DNA of 18,169 bases from DASQDT01 sp036380435 (lineage in GTDB: Bacteria > Acidobacteriota > Blastocatellia > Pyrinomonadales > Pyrinomonadaceae), in NCBI GenBank assembly GCA_036380435.1, contig DASVES010000500.1, positions 1 to 18,169 of the forward strand. The letters run 5' to 3'. A program made the position numbers and the translations under genes. The number at the start of each line of letters is the position of its first letter. Position 1 is the first letter of the stretch. The notes below the pieces were generated by a model. The model did no database searches. It was not told the DNA's origin and worked only from the letters and a program-made list of their open reading frames with translations. Shown here piece after piece: positions 1 through 8,989 of the stretch.

Positions 1-598
<598 letters not shown>

Positions 599-603
599 AA
601 CTC

Positions 604-712
604 GTGAATAGTAAATCGTAAATCGTGAATCGTAAAACGGCCGTTAGCAGTTAGCTTTCAGCTATTAGCTGAGAGATGTTCTACGATTCACGATTTACGA
701 TTTACTGTTCAC
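604..712. repeat. Heptad-built palindromic intergenic repeat
   Basis: The 31-base left arm (604-634) is the reverse complement of 682-712 with one mismatch, which would be a G-U pair in RNA. Each arm is a run of 7-base units of the type GTAAATC / GTGAATC. The central part (643-677) is also in 7-base steps: GTTAGCA, GTTAGCT, TTCAGCT, ATTAGCT. The element is AT-rich in a GC-rich region and fills nearly all of the space between the GH25 stop codon and the uvrB start codon. Confidence 0.9.
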
Positions 713-717
713 GGTTT

Positions 718-1365
718 TCATGTCGTTTGCGGCGGCGTGCGGGCGGCGGCGATGAGGGCGAGGAGGTCGGACTGCTGGCCGTTGAAGTAGTCGTGGTCGG
801 CCGCGCCCTGAACGCCGCCGGCGGGGATGCTCTGCGAGTACTGCCAGAAGGCCCAAGTTGTCCAGCCGCCCGGCAGCGGCGTGGCGTGCGGGCCGTAGTG
901 GGCGATCCAGAGCGGATACTGACCGAACTCCGCGGGGAAGTGCGCGTCCCAGAAGGAGGCGGCGGTGTAGATCATGGGGCGCACGCCCGTCTGTTGTTCG
1001 ACCGTCTCCAGCCACGTCTGCACCCCGGAGACGAGCGGCGTGCCGACGACGCCGTCGTTGACCTCGATGTCGATGACCGGCGGGAGGTCGCCGGCCGCCA
1101 ACTGCACCGTGCTGACGAAGTGCTCGGCCTGAGCGGCCGGGTTCTGCTCGGCCCGGTAGAAGTGGTATGCGCCGCGCAGAATGCCGGCCCGCTGCATCCC
1201 GTTCCAGTTGGCGGCGAACATGGGATCGACGACGCCCGCCCCCTCGGTCGCCTTCGCGAAAGCGAATGCGTAGCCGGCCGCCTTCACTTCATCCCACTGG
1301 ATAGCCCCCTGATAGTGTGAAACATCGATCCCCGTCAAGAATGTCGTCGGTGAGTTGCTGGACAT
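718..1365 (-). CDS. GH25-family muramidase (lysozyme-like)
   Basis: The 215-residue protein is a single glycoside hydrolase family 25 domain, which hydrolyses the beta-1,4 bond between MurNAc and GlcNAc in peptidoglycan. The first strand reads GIDVSHYQG (Asp14). The catalytic pair is in PPVIDIEV (Asp99 and Glu101). The segments FAKATEG (36-42), RGAYHFYR (64-71), WIAHY (153-157), FWQYS (173-177) and the final ADHDYF (189-194) are all typical GH25 strand ends. The length is that of the bare catalytic domain, with no added wall-binding repeats. The ATG at 1365 has a good ribosome binding site, AGGAGA, 8 bases upstream. No signal peptide is visible from this start, so export would need a holin, a non-classical route or cell lysis. 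It lies downstream of the two AMIN-HEAT genes on the same strand. A role in wall remodelling with them is only an inference. Confidence 0.93.
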   Translation of the reverse strand: MSSNSPTTFLTGIDVSHYQGAIQWDEVKAAGYAFAFAKATEGAGVVDPMFAANWNGMQRAGILRGAYHFYRAEQNPAAQAEHFVSTVQLAAGDLPPVIDIEVNDGVVGTPLVSGVQTWLETVEQQTGVRPMIYTAASFWDAHFPAEFGQYPLWIAHYGPHATPLPGGWTTWAFWQYSQSIPAGGVQGAADHDYFNGQQSDLLALIAAARTPPQTT

Positions 1366-1513
1366 CTGTGGCGTCTCCTGTCTCGTGTCGTTTCGGTGAG
1401 GCGCGTTTCGCGGTGCGGCCTCGTGTGGAAAGTGAACGGGCGGCGGACACCGTTGTTAAGAACGTCGTCCCCCGCCCGTCTGGTTCGAGAAAATGAATTG
1501 CCCGCCGGCGGCG

Positions 1514-4500
1514 TCAGGCCGTGGTGGTGGGCTGGCCGCTGCTGCTGATCTGGTAGATGGCCTCCATGACGGCCGAGCGCACTTCCGCCGGAAGCGTGCC
1601 GCGCACGGCGAGACGACGGAAGGCCGGGAGGATTTCCTTCTGACCTGAGAGCGCGAGGAGTTTGACGACGGCCAGACGCACCTCCGTGTCGGGGTGGGCC
1701 TCGATGGCGCGGATGAGCGGCTGCACCTCGCCGGCCTTCGCCATCAGGAACAGCAGCGAGAAGGCGTCGTAGGTGCGCTCGCGGCTCTCGCCCGTCAGGT
1801 GCGAGATGGCTTCGCCGGCGAGGCCCGAGGAAGCGATGGCCGCGCCGATGTTGCGCCGGCGTTGCGGGTTCGACTCGCGCAGGGCGCGCGTGAAGGCCTC
1901 GGCGCGATCTTCCTGAAGACCAAACAGCGAGCGGGCGGCCGCCGCGCGCACCTCGACTGAGGGGTCGTCGAACCCGGAGCAGATGACGCGGAAGGCGTCG
2001 CCGCTATCGACGCGTCCCAAATCCTTGATGGCCTCGGCACGCTCCTCGGCCTCCTCGCTGGAGAGGCGCATCTGGATGGCCTTCGGCACCGCCGACATGT
2101 CGTCTTCGACGAACGGCGCGATGCCCTTGCCCTCCGGCGTGCCCGCGTCTCGCGGCGCGCGCGCGTCTGTCAAATTGTCGAAGCGCGCGGCTGCTTCTTC
2201 CACGCCGGACGAGAGGTGCGCGACTTCGATCTCGGTGACCGTCGGTGCGCCGCCGCTCGGCGAGGCGGTGAACTCTCCGGCCTCGGCCGCCTCAGTCTCT
2301 TCCGCCTCCAACTGTTCGACGGGGACGACGGCCCTCGAATACGACGCTTCCTCCGATTCGCCAGACTCGACTCTCACGTCTTCAACGTCGAGTTCAATCC
2401 ATTCTTCGGCGACCGCTCCCGCATCCGTATGCGTCGCCTCAAAATCCTCGACGGGAGCCACGGCCCTCTCCGCGACGGTCTCCGCCTGATACGTCTCGAA
2501 TTCAAGCTGGGCCGGCGCGACCGGCTCGGCCAATTCCTCCGTCGGAGTGAACGCTTCGATGCCCGTCGCCGGCTCCTCCAACTGTATCTCGTCTTCCGCC
2601 GCCAACTCTGTCGGGACTTCCGCCGCGGCCGGCTGTTCTTCAAATCCGACGAAAGGCTGCGCCTCCTCTTCGACGGCGGCCGGCTCCGTGCCGGCCCACT
2701 CCTCGAAGGCCGGTGATTCGACCGTCTCGTCCGTCTCAGGCGCGAACTCTTCGACGGCCGCCGGCGTCTCCTCGACCGGGACGGTGTTCACTTCCGCTGC
2801 CGGCTCGAAGAGACTCGCTTCGGCGTCGGCCTCGGGCGTCTCGACGTAGAGGGCCGCCTCTTCAAAAGTCTCCGCCGCGTCGGCTTGAGGCATAAGCGCC
2901 TCGGCCGGAGCGACCTCTTCCACAACCGTCTCTTCCGGGACGACGAGCGCGGGCGGCTCCTGGGCGGGCGCCGCCACGAACTCCTCCGCGGGCGCGCCGA
3001 GTGACGCGGCGGCGTCTTCCGCCAGCGTGTGCTCAACTTCTGCGGGGGCCTCCTCGCAGACCTGCACGGCGTGCTCGATGAGCCGGCGCGGGACTTTGAT
3101 GCGCTCCGTCTTTTCGCGCTCCTGAAGCGCCCTGAGCGCCCCGACGGCGCGGGGGTCGCGCACGTGGGCCAGCGACTCGACGGCGGCGCGGCGCACCTCC
3201 ATCGAAGGGTCTTCGAGGGCTTCGATCAGTTGCGGCGTGGCGTGGCGGTCGCCGGCCAGCCCGAGTGCGCGCGCGGCCGAGGCGCGCTCGACGGGGGCCT
3301 CCGCCTGACTCAAGTTGTGCGCGGCCTCGTTGAAGTAGCCATGCTCGATGAAGGCCGTGTGTGCGCGCGCGCGGCGTTCGGCATTGCGACCGGAAAGCGC
3401 GGCCAGAAGTTCCGACGCGACGATCTGACGCGTCATGGCGTCGGAGACGGCGGCCAGACTCTTGTCGTAAGCCTCGCCGTCGAGCAGGCGAAGCGTCTCG
3501 GCGTGCGCGACGGCGGCGTTAAGCTCCACGGCGGCGGGCGCAATCTCGGCAGTTGCCGCTGGAGGCGCGGCCCACGTCTGCTCGTCGGCGGCGGCCGGCT
3601 CGATAGCTACAGACTCGGCGGCGGCTGATGCTTCCGCCTCCGTCAGTGTCTCTGAAACAGGCTCGATCTCGGTGACGGGTTCGACCTCTTCGACGGACGG
3701 AGCCGCCGCAACGAACTGAGTCTCCGCGACGGGCATGGTCTCTTCAACTGTCTCCATCTCCGCGGCGAGCTGCTCCGCTTCCGCGACCGTCTCAGGCTCC
3801 GTCGCGGTCGGGAGTTCATCGATGGCCGGCTCCGGCGCGAATGACTCTTCAATTTGCGGCGCGAACGACTCTTCGACTTGCGGCGCGGCCGGCTCCTCAA
3901 ACGTAGTCGAGACCTCTGCCGTCTGCTCCTCGACGAGGGTGACTTCCGGCGCTTCCTGCACCGCCGTCTCTTCCTTCAACTGCTCGACGGTGGCGGGAGT
4001 CGCGGCGACCACGGTTGCGGCCGCCCCCTTCTTCCCGCGCCTCTTCTTCTTCTTCTCCGCCTTGGAAGTTTTGTGCGGAGACACGACCGCGGTCGTGGCC
4101 GCGACGACGACGGGCGCGACTAATTCCTCCGTCGCGGCCGGTGCGACTTCCGTCGCGGTCTTCGCTTCAACCGTTGTCGGCAGCGGCGACATGGGCGGGG
4201 GCGCGGCCGGCGGCGTGGCGACCTTCGACACAGTTGGCACGGCGGCCTTCGGAGTTATCGGCGCGGCGACTTTCGGTGTCGTCGGCGCAGCGGCCTTAGC
4301 TGTCGCAGGTGTTGTGACAGCCTTCAGCGCGGGCGCCGGCTTCTCTTTGATCGCGGCGACTTTTCTTTCCTCTAACAGTGGCGGCGCGGCGGGGGGATCC
4401 TGCTTTGCTGCCGACGAGCGGCGCGCGGCGAGGAAGAGTCCGAGGCCGACGAGCAGGAGCGTGGCGATGACGGTCAGCGGCCAGTTGCGAAGGACGGCCG

Positions 4501-5428
4501 AGGCGATTGACGTGCCCGGCTGCACCTGCGGCGCGGCGGTAATGCTGGTGGGAGCAGCGGCGCCCGCGGGCGGCGCTGCCTGTGCGATCTGTGTTTCCGG
4601 GGCCGGAGCGTCGGCTGGCGTCGCCTCGGGAGAAGCGGCGGCCACGGGGCCGGCGGGCGGAAGCGAGTTGATGTCGATGGGAGGTTGCGTACCAGTGCCC
4701 GCGCCCGCCGGTGGCGCGTTCGAGGTCGCCTGACTGTTGCGGGCGGCATTCGACGCGGCCGACGCTTGCTCAGTCGTTGAAGTGGAAGGCGCTGTCCGGT
4801 CGTCCTGCTGTTGCGGCTGCGGCGTCGGCGGGGTCGTTGTGGTAGAGGCGTTCTGCGTCTCGCTCGGCTGTGTCCTGTTGGACGTGCCGCCGCCGTCGGC
4901 TTGCGCGGCCGTGCCCTCGCCCTCCGTCGCGGCGAAGACCACGTCGAGCTGGTTGAATCTCTGGTTGACGCGCGGCTTGGCGCCGGGCTTGAGCTTGAAT
5001 GAGAGCACCACGTCGTTGCCGCGCTTCTGCACGTCGGCCCCCTCATAGCCGCGACCGCGTGCGCCGCCGCGGACGGCGTCGGCGTCGGCGTTCGGGATGA
5101 CGACGTAGAACTTGTCGCCGCTGCGGTAGGCTGAATAGTCGCTGAGCGCGTTGGTGGAGGTGATGGTCAGACGCGAGCCTTGCGAGGTTTCGCTGGTGCG
5201 CAGGGGCGTGAGTTTCGCCTGCGGTCGCGCGGGCTGTTGGCTCTGCTGCGGTGCGGCCCCGGTCGTCTGTGTGCCCTGCGGGGCGGGCCTTCGGTTGCGC
5301 TGCGCGTGCGCCGTCGTCGCGTCGCCGGCCGCACTGATAAACGCGGCGACGAAGAGCGTCGCGGAGAGCGCCTGTGCGGCAAAGCGGTGACGAATTCTGT
5401 TTGGATTAGCAGGTTTGTTTTGGGGCAT
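1514..5428 (-). CDS. Large membrane-anchored AMIN-like / HEAT-repeat protein (1304 aa)
   Basis: I do not recognise a named gene. Visible plan: a signal peptide at about 1-42 (hydrophobic LSATLFVAAFISAAG, likely cleavage after AHA); an AMIN-like beta domain at about 72-166, with alternating strands such as DKFYVVIPN and QLDVVFAA; a Pro/Thr/Ala/Gln linker to about 305; and one transmembrane helix at about 316-335 (PLTVIATLLLVGLGLFLAA) followed by Arg-Arg. Beyond it is a low-complexity Ala/Pro/Lys stretch with a basic cluster (KKKKRRGKKG, about 459-468), then long Glu/Ala/Val/Pro-rich acidic segments (about 480-640 and 797-1115). These surround two HEAT blocks, about 640-795 (DPSMEVRRAAVESLAHVRDPRA is a classic repeat) and 1120-1296. 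The positive charges after the helix suggest that AMIN faces the periplasm and HEAT the cytoplasm. AMIN domains elsewhere bind peptidoglycan, and HEAT repeats bind proteins. It is a paralogue of the neighbouring 833-residue protein, and the last ~100 residues align clearly. It probably has its own promoter in the 85-base gap upstream. Confidence 0.85.
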   Translation of the reverse strand: MPQNKPANPNRIRHRFAAQALSATLFVAAFISAAGDATTAHAQRNRRPAPQGTQTTGAAPQQSQQPARPQAKLTPLRTSETSQGSRLTITSTNALSDYSAYRSGDKFYVVIPNADADAVRGGARGRGYEGADVQKRGNDVVLSFKLKPGAKPRVNQRFNQLDVVFAATEGEGTAAQADGGGTSNRTQPSETQNASTTTTPPTPQPQQQDDRTAPSTSTTEQASAASNAARNSQATSNAPPAGAGTGTQPPIDINSLPPAGPVAAASPEATPADAPAPETQIAQAAPPAGAAAPTSITAAPQVQPGTSIASAVLRNWPLTVIATLLLVGLGLFLAARRSSAAKQDPPAAPPLLEERKVAAIKEKPAPALKAVTTPATAKAAAPTTPKVAAPITPKAAVPTVSKVATPPAAPPPMSPLPTTVEAKTATEVAPAATEELVAPVVVAATTAVVSPHKTSKAEKKKKRRGKKGAAATVVAATPATVEQLKEETAVQEAPEVTLVEEQTAEVSTTFEEPAAPQVEESFAPQIEESFAPEPAIDELPTATEPETVAEAEQLAAEMETVEETMPVAETQFVAAAPSVEEVEPVTEIEPVSETLTEAEASAAAESVAIEPAAADEQTWAAPPAATAEIAPAAVELNAAVAHAETLRLLDGEAYDKSLAAVSDAMTRQIVASELLAALSGRNAERRARAHTAFIEHGYFNEAAHNLSQAEAPVERASAARALGLAGDRHATPQLIEALEDPSMEVRRAAVESLAHVRDPRAVGALRALQEREKTERIKVPRRLIEHAVQVCEEAPAEVEHTLAEDAAASLGAPAEEFVAAPAQEPPALVVPEETVVEEVAPAEALMPQADAAETFEEAALYVETPEADAEASLFEPAAEVNTVPVEETPAAVEEFAPETDETVESPAFEEWAGTEPAAVEEEAQPFVGFEEQPAAAEVPTELAAEDEIQLEEPATGIEAFTPTEELAEPVAPAQLEFETYQAETVAERAVAPVEDFEATHTDAGAVAEEWIELDVEDVRVESGESEEASYSRAVVPVEQLEAEETEAAEAGEFTASPSGGAPTVTEIEVAHLSSGVEEAAARFDNLTDARAPRDAGTPEGKGIAPFVEDDMSAVPKAIQMRLSSEEAEERAEAIKDLGRVDSGDAFRVICSGFDDPSVEVRAAAARSLFGLQEDRAEAFTRALRESNPQRRRNIGAAIASSGLAGEAISHLTGESRERTYDAFSLLFLMAKAGEVQPLIRAIEAHPDTEVRLAVVKLLALSGQKEILPAFRRLAVRGTLPAEVRSAVMEAIYQISSSGQPTTTA

Positions 5429-5465
5429 TGCGGTAGCTCAACAGTCAGGGCAAGTGTTCCGGGGC

Positions 5466-5495
5466 ATTATGCAATAGCGGCGCGACTTTTGTCAT
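5466..5495 (-). promoter_or_regulatory. Likely sigma-70-type promoter of the 1304-aa AMIN-HEAT gene
   Basis: Read on the minus strand, ATGACA (5495-5490) and CATAAT (5471-5466) each differ from the consensus hexamers by one base. They are separated by 18 bases and lie in the gap between the two paralogues. Transcription would start near 5459, about 30 bases before the ATG. The second gene may therefore be expressed independently of the first. Confidence 0.5.
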
Positions 5496-5513
5496 TAAAC
5501 AATTCTCCGCGCC

Positions 5514-8015
5514 TTAGCGATGCGTCTGCGCGTTCTGCTCGGAAGCATCCAGAATAGCGGCGCGCAAGTTTTCGGGCAGACGGCCCGACGCGGCCAGCTC
5601 GCGCAGGCTCTTCAACAGCCCGGCGTCGCCCGTCAGACACGCGAGCCGCACGGCCGCGAGGCGGACGCTCATATCGCGGTGGCCCGCGACCGTCTCGATC
5701 ACGGGCGCCGTCTCTCCGCCCCTCACCACCAGCGAGAGCATCGAGAAAGCTTCGTATGCCTGACGCCCGTCTTCGCTCGCCAGCCGGCCGACGGCCTGCG
5801 CCGCCATCCCCGACTTGACGCACGCCCGCGCCAAATCTTCCAGCGTCTCACGGTCGCCCGTCTCGGCCAGACGGGCGGAAGCGTCGGCGCGGTCGTAGGT
5901 GGCGCCGGAGTAGGCGCGGGCGGCCGCCGCGCGCACCTCGCGCGCCTCGTCGGCCAGCGCGTAGAGCACGGGGGCGAAGACGGTCTCGTGGTCAATGGCC
6001 GCGAGACTCGTGACGGCCGCCGCGCGCACGGCCGGGTTCTCGTCGCGCACGAGGATGGCCGTCAGCGCATCGACGGAGCGCCGCGCCGGGTACTGCGCCA
6101 GCGATTGCGCGGCCGAGATGCGCGCCTCCATGTCCGCGCTCTCCAGATGTTCGATGGCATCGGCCAAACTCTCGGCCTCAAGCCACTCGGGCAGCTCTTC
6201 AACCCCGACCCACGAGTCGGGACGCGAGGGGCCGCCCGCCGAGTGTTCGCCCGTGATGTCGTTGGCGCGGCCGTCCGTCAGTGCGTTCCACGCCCACTCC
6301 TGCGCCTCGAAGGAGCAGGCCGTGAGCGCCGGGGCGATGAGCGACTCGGGGACTTCCGGGTAGCGGCGGGCCATGTCGATGAGCGCGCCGATGGCCCGCG
6401 GCAGCCCGAGCGAGCCGAGCGTGGCGACGACCTCGGTGCGGACGACCGGCGTCATGTCGTAGAGTGCTTCGAGCAGGAACGGGAGCGACGCCGCCGACTT
6501 GATCTGTCCGAGCACGCGCGCCGCCGAGACTCGCTCGTAAGCGTCGTTCGAGAGCAGCAGCGACGCGCTCTGTCGCGCCACGAACCCGTAGTCTTCGAGC
6601 GCCTGACGCACGCGCCAGTGTCCGTCCTCGCCCGTCTCATGCGAGTTCAGCGCCTTGACGAGAGAGGTCTCGATGGCCCGCCGGTCGTCGGTTGCGCGTG
6701 AGGCGAGCACGTCGATGCTGTGCGGCTGACCCTGCACGAGCTTGCAGACCTCCTGTTCGATGCGGTACGCGCCGAACAGAACGGTGGGCGTGCTCCACTG
6801 CGTCGCCGCGCCCGGCTTACGCGCCGGCTCGCCGGCCGTGCCATCGGGTGCAAGCAAGCCGCTGGCCGTCAGGTTGTAGTGCAAGCCGACATCGGTCGCG
6901 CCCGCGCCGCTGCGCCGGCGGTCTTGGGCCACCGGCACGCTGCCGCGGCGGCGGTCGCCCATGGTGTGCTCGAAGGGCGGCGGCAGCTCGAACGGCTCGA
7001 CCGGCTTCGCCGCCTCGACCTTCACCAACGCATCCTGCTTCGCCGGCGCATTCGACTTCTTCTCTTTCTCTTTCTTCGCCTTCTTATCTTTGCTGATCCC
7101 GCCAGACGCGCCGGACGCGCGCCTCCGGCGCACGAAGTAGAGACCTCCGCCGAGACCCGCGACGGACAGAAGCACAAGTAGCCCGGTCGCCGAGAGGAAT
7201 GAGGAGTCGCCGCCCCGTGCGTCGATCTTCGTCTGTGCGGCCGCCTTCGTTGCGTCAAGCGGCGGCGGCGCGGGGGCGGCGTTCGGGTTGGGTATCGTGT
7301 CCGAGTTTGCGGCCGTGGCTGCCTGCGCGGCCGTGGGGGCGCCGCCCTCGGAAGCATTCGGGCGCTCCGAAGAGTTGCCGCCGGCCGCCGCCGGCTCGTC
7401 CCTCTTCTGCGTTGCGCGGTCTTCGGCCTCCGACGTTTGGCGGGCGGCGTTCTCCTCAGCGCGCCGCTGTTGCTGCTCCTGCTCCTCAACGGCGGCGCGC
7501 TCGCGCGTCTCGGCGCGCGGCGATTTCGCCGGAGCGCTGGCGGCGGGTGTCGCTTCCGTTGCGCCGGAGCCTTCGTCGAGGTCGCCGCTGACGACGAGGT
7601 CGAGGCGGCCCGCTCCCGGTTGCACGGTCACGCTCGCGCCGGGGCGGGTCGGCACCACGAGTTCAAGCGAGTTGCCGACGCGTTGCGTCTTCACGCCCTT
7701 CGGCAGACGCCCCGGCGCGCCCTTACCGTTCGGGAAGACGACGTGAAAACCTTCCGCGTCCTGCCACGTCTGCACGCGGTTCATCGCGCCCTCGCCGGTG
7801 ATCGAGACGGTCGTCTCGCCGCCCTGGCGCGAGGCGCTCACGCCCTTGAGGCTCGCTCCCTCCTCCTTGGCGCGTTGCGCGCGCGGCGCCGTCTGCGGGA
7901 AGAGTGCGGGCGCGACGACGAGCGCGACGACGGCGAGGCCGCGCGCGCGGCGCGCGCCGCGCAACCCGGCGACTTTCGGCGAGACGTGTTTCAACCAAGA
8001 GGTGTGCGTGTTCAT
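5514..8015 (-). CDS. Membrane-anchored AMIN-like / HEAT-repeat protein (833 aa)
   Basis: No named gene is recognised. Visible plan: Arg-rich N-terminus plus a hydrophobic segment (GLAVVALVVAPALF, about 26-39) ending near PRAQ47, read as a signal peptide; an AMIN-like domain at about 53-145 (SLKGVSASRQGGETTVSIT, GFHVVFPNG, NSLELVVPTR, GRLDLVVSG); a Glu/Gln/Ala-rich linker; a transmembrane helix at about 272-295; RRRR and a Lys-rich cluster (309-320); then cytoplasmic helices. A conserved pre-HEAT module at about 445-505 (RRAIETSLVKALNS to YERVSAARVLGQI) matches residues 667-725 of the 1304-residue neighbour. HEAT repeats run from about 490 to 825, for example NPAVRAAAVTSLAAIDHE and DMSVRLAAVRLACLTGD. 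Compared with the neighbour, the acidic linkers are absent and the HEAT region is nearly continuous. AMIN domains are known in PilQ secretins and AmiC amidases, where they bind the wall. An envelope-scaffold role is inferred. Confidence 0.85.
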   Translation of the reverse strand: MNTHTSWLKHVSPKVAGLRGARRARGLAVVALVVAPALFPQTAPRAQRAKEEGASLKGVSASRQGGETTVSITGEGAMNRVQTWQDAEGFHVVFPNGKGAPGRLPKGVKTQRVGNSLELVVPTRPGASVTVQPGAGRLDLVVSGDLDEGSGATEATPAASAPAKSPRAETRERAAVEEQEQQQRRAEENAARQTSEAEDRATQKRDEPAAAGGNSSERPNASEGGAPTAAQAATAANSDTIPNPNAAPAPPPLDATKAAAQTKIDARGGDSSFLSATGLLVLLSVAGLGGGLYFVRRRRASGASGGISKDKKAKKEKEKKSNAPAKQDALVKVEAAKPVEPFELPPPFEHTMGDRRRGSVPVAQDRRRSGAGATDVGLHYNLTASGLLAPDGTAGEPARKPGAATQWSTPTVLFGAYRIEQEVCKLVQGQPHSIDVLASRATDDRRAIETSLVKALNSHETGEDGHWRVRQALEDYGFVARQSASLLLSNDAYERVSAARVLGQIKSAASLPFLLEALYDMTPVVRTEVVATLGSLGLPRAIGALIDMARRYPEVPESLIAPALTACSFEAQEWAWNALTDGRANDITGEHSAGGPSRPDSWVGVEELPEWLEAESLADAIEHLESADMEARISAAQSLAQYPARRSVDALTAILVRDENPAVRAAAVTSLAAIDHETVFAPVLYALADEAREVRAAAARAYSGATYDRADASARLAETGDRETLEDLARACVKSGMAAQAVGRLASEDGRQAYEAFSMLSLVVRGGETAPVIETVAGHRDMSVRLAAVRLACLTGDAGLLKSLRELAASGRLPENLRAAILDASEQNAQTHR

Positions 8016-8212
8016 GGCGGTGATTCCGGCGGACGCTTGCAGCAGCGTGCCTTTTGAAGAGTGAGGGGTTGCGGCCTAGCCTACAGGATTCGGCGGCGGC
8101 GGCAGCAGGGATGGTTTGTGGACGCGGGAGGCGGCGACGTGGGGCGTGTTCAGCTTGTCGCCGTGCCGACTAACGGGCGAGACGTTTTAAGGAGAGTTGG
8201 GAACTCAAGCCT
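8016..8212. other. Intergenic gap without a recognisable gene
   Basis: This 197-base space lies between the response regulator stop codon and the start of the 833-residue HEAT protein, both on the minus strand. It holds a GGC-rich run near 8090-8106 and a weak 5-bp hairpin (GAGTT/AACTC, 8194-8206) with no U-tract. No convincing promoter or terminator was found. Confidence 0.4.
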
Positions 8213-8989
8213 TCAGCGTTCGTCGCCGAACTTGTAGCCGATGCCCCAGACGGTCAGCACCATCTGCGGGTTCTCGGGGTTCTCTTCGATCTTCGCACGC
8301 AGGCGGTTGATGTGCGAGTCGATGGTGCGGTCGTAGCCCTCGTAAGAGTAGTCCCAGATTTTCTCGAGGAGGTACTTGCGTGGGAAGACCCGGCCGGGGT
8401 TGGAGGCGAACAGCCGAAGCAGCTCGAACTCCTTCGGCGTGAGATCGACGAGGCGGTCGCCGATGGTCACTTCGCGCTTCGCCGGGTCGATACGCAGACG
8501 GCCACGGAGGATGGGAGCCTCGTCGCCCGTCGTCTCCGTACGGGTCGCCTGCCGGACGCGGCGGAGCACGCTTTTGATGCGCGCCTCAAGCTCGCGCAAG
8601 CTAAAGGGCTTGGTGATGTAGTCGTCAGCGCCCATCTCCAGACCGAGAACTTTATCGACCACGTCGTCTTTCGCCGTCAGCATCAGGATCGGGATGTAAG
8701 GGGCCTTCTCCCGCAGCTCACGGCAGACGGCGAGGCCGTCCATCTTCGGCAGCATCAGATCGAGGACGATGGCGTCGGGCCGGTCGTTCAAAGCCGCCTG
8801 CACTCCTGCCACCCCGTCCTCGGCCGTATGTACGCTGTAACCGGCGCGCGAGAAGTACTCGCTGATGGCTTCGAGAATCTTCTCATCGTCTTCGATGACG
8901 AGCAGGTTCAGCTTGCGGTCGCCGGCCTCGGGGCGAAATTCCTCCCCGTCGTTGGAGTTGGCAGTGTGTGCGGCAGGTTTACTGGTCAT
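8213..8989 (-). CDS. OmpR/PhoB-family response regulator
   Basis: This is a two-component response regulator of 258 residues from the chosen start. It is a cytoplasmic DNA-binding switch controlled by phosphorylation. The receiver domain covers about 27-145: acidic pair Asp34-Asp35 in LLVIEDDE, phospho-acceptor Asp77 in IVLDLMLPKMDG, Thr105 in MLTA and Lys127 in ITKPF. The C-terminal winged helix (about 160-257) shows LTPKEFELLRLFASNPGRVF, the recognition region YDRTIDSHINRLRAKIE and the closing hairpin VWGIGYKF. The ATG at 8989 is preferred over an upstream in-frame GTG at 9064. The latter would add a Pro/Arg-rich tail not expected in the family and would leave only about 7 bases of leader from the inferred transcription start. 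Neither start has a good ribosome binding site. No histidine kinase is adjacent, so its partner and target genes are unknown. It is divergent from purC. Confidence 0.93.
   Translation of the reverse strand: MTSKPAAHTANSNDGEEFRPEAGDRKLNLLVIEDDEKILEAISEYFSRAGYSVHTAEDGVAGVQAALNDRPDAIVLDLMLPKMDGLAVCRELREKAPYIPILMLTAKDDVVDKVLGLEMGADDYITKPFSLRELEARIKSVLRRVRQATRTETTGDEAPILRGRLRIDPAKREVTIGDRLVDLTPKEFELLRLFASNPGRVFPRKYLLEKIWDYSYEGYDRTIDSHINRLRAKIEENPENPQMVLTVWGIGYKFGDER

Noticed and set aside
604..712. CRISPR-like array because of regular short repeats
   Set aside because: The 7-base units are contiguous without spacers, and the element is a single palindrome.
3735..4733. Long plus-strand frame rich in Ser/Ala/Gly opposite the 1304-aa gene
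   Set aside because: It is the complement of the Ala/Pro/Glu low-complexity linker, with no recognisable domain. The minus frame has a signal peptide, a transmembrane helix and HEAT repeats.
5520..6701. 393-codon plus-strand frame opposite the 833-aa gene
   Set aside because: It is an Arg/His/Gly-rich shadow of the HEAT coding sequence with no family resemblance.
8194..8206. Short hairpin after the response regulator as a terminator
   Set aside because: The stem is only 5 bp and there is no T-run.
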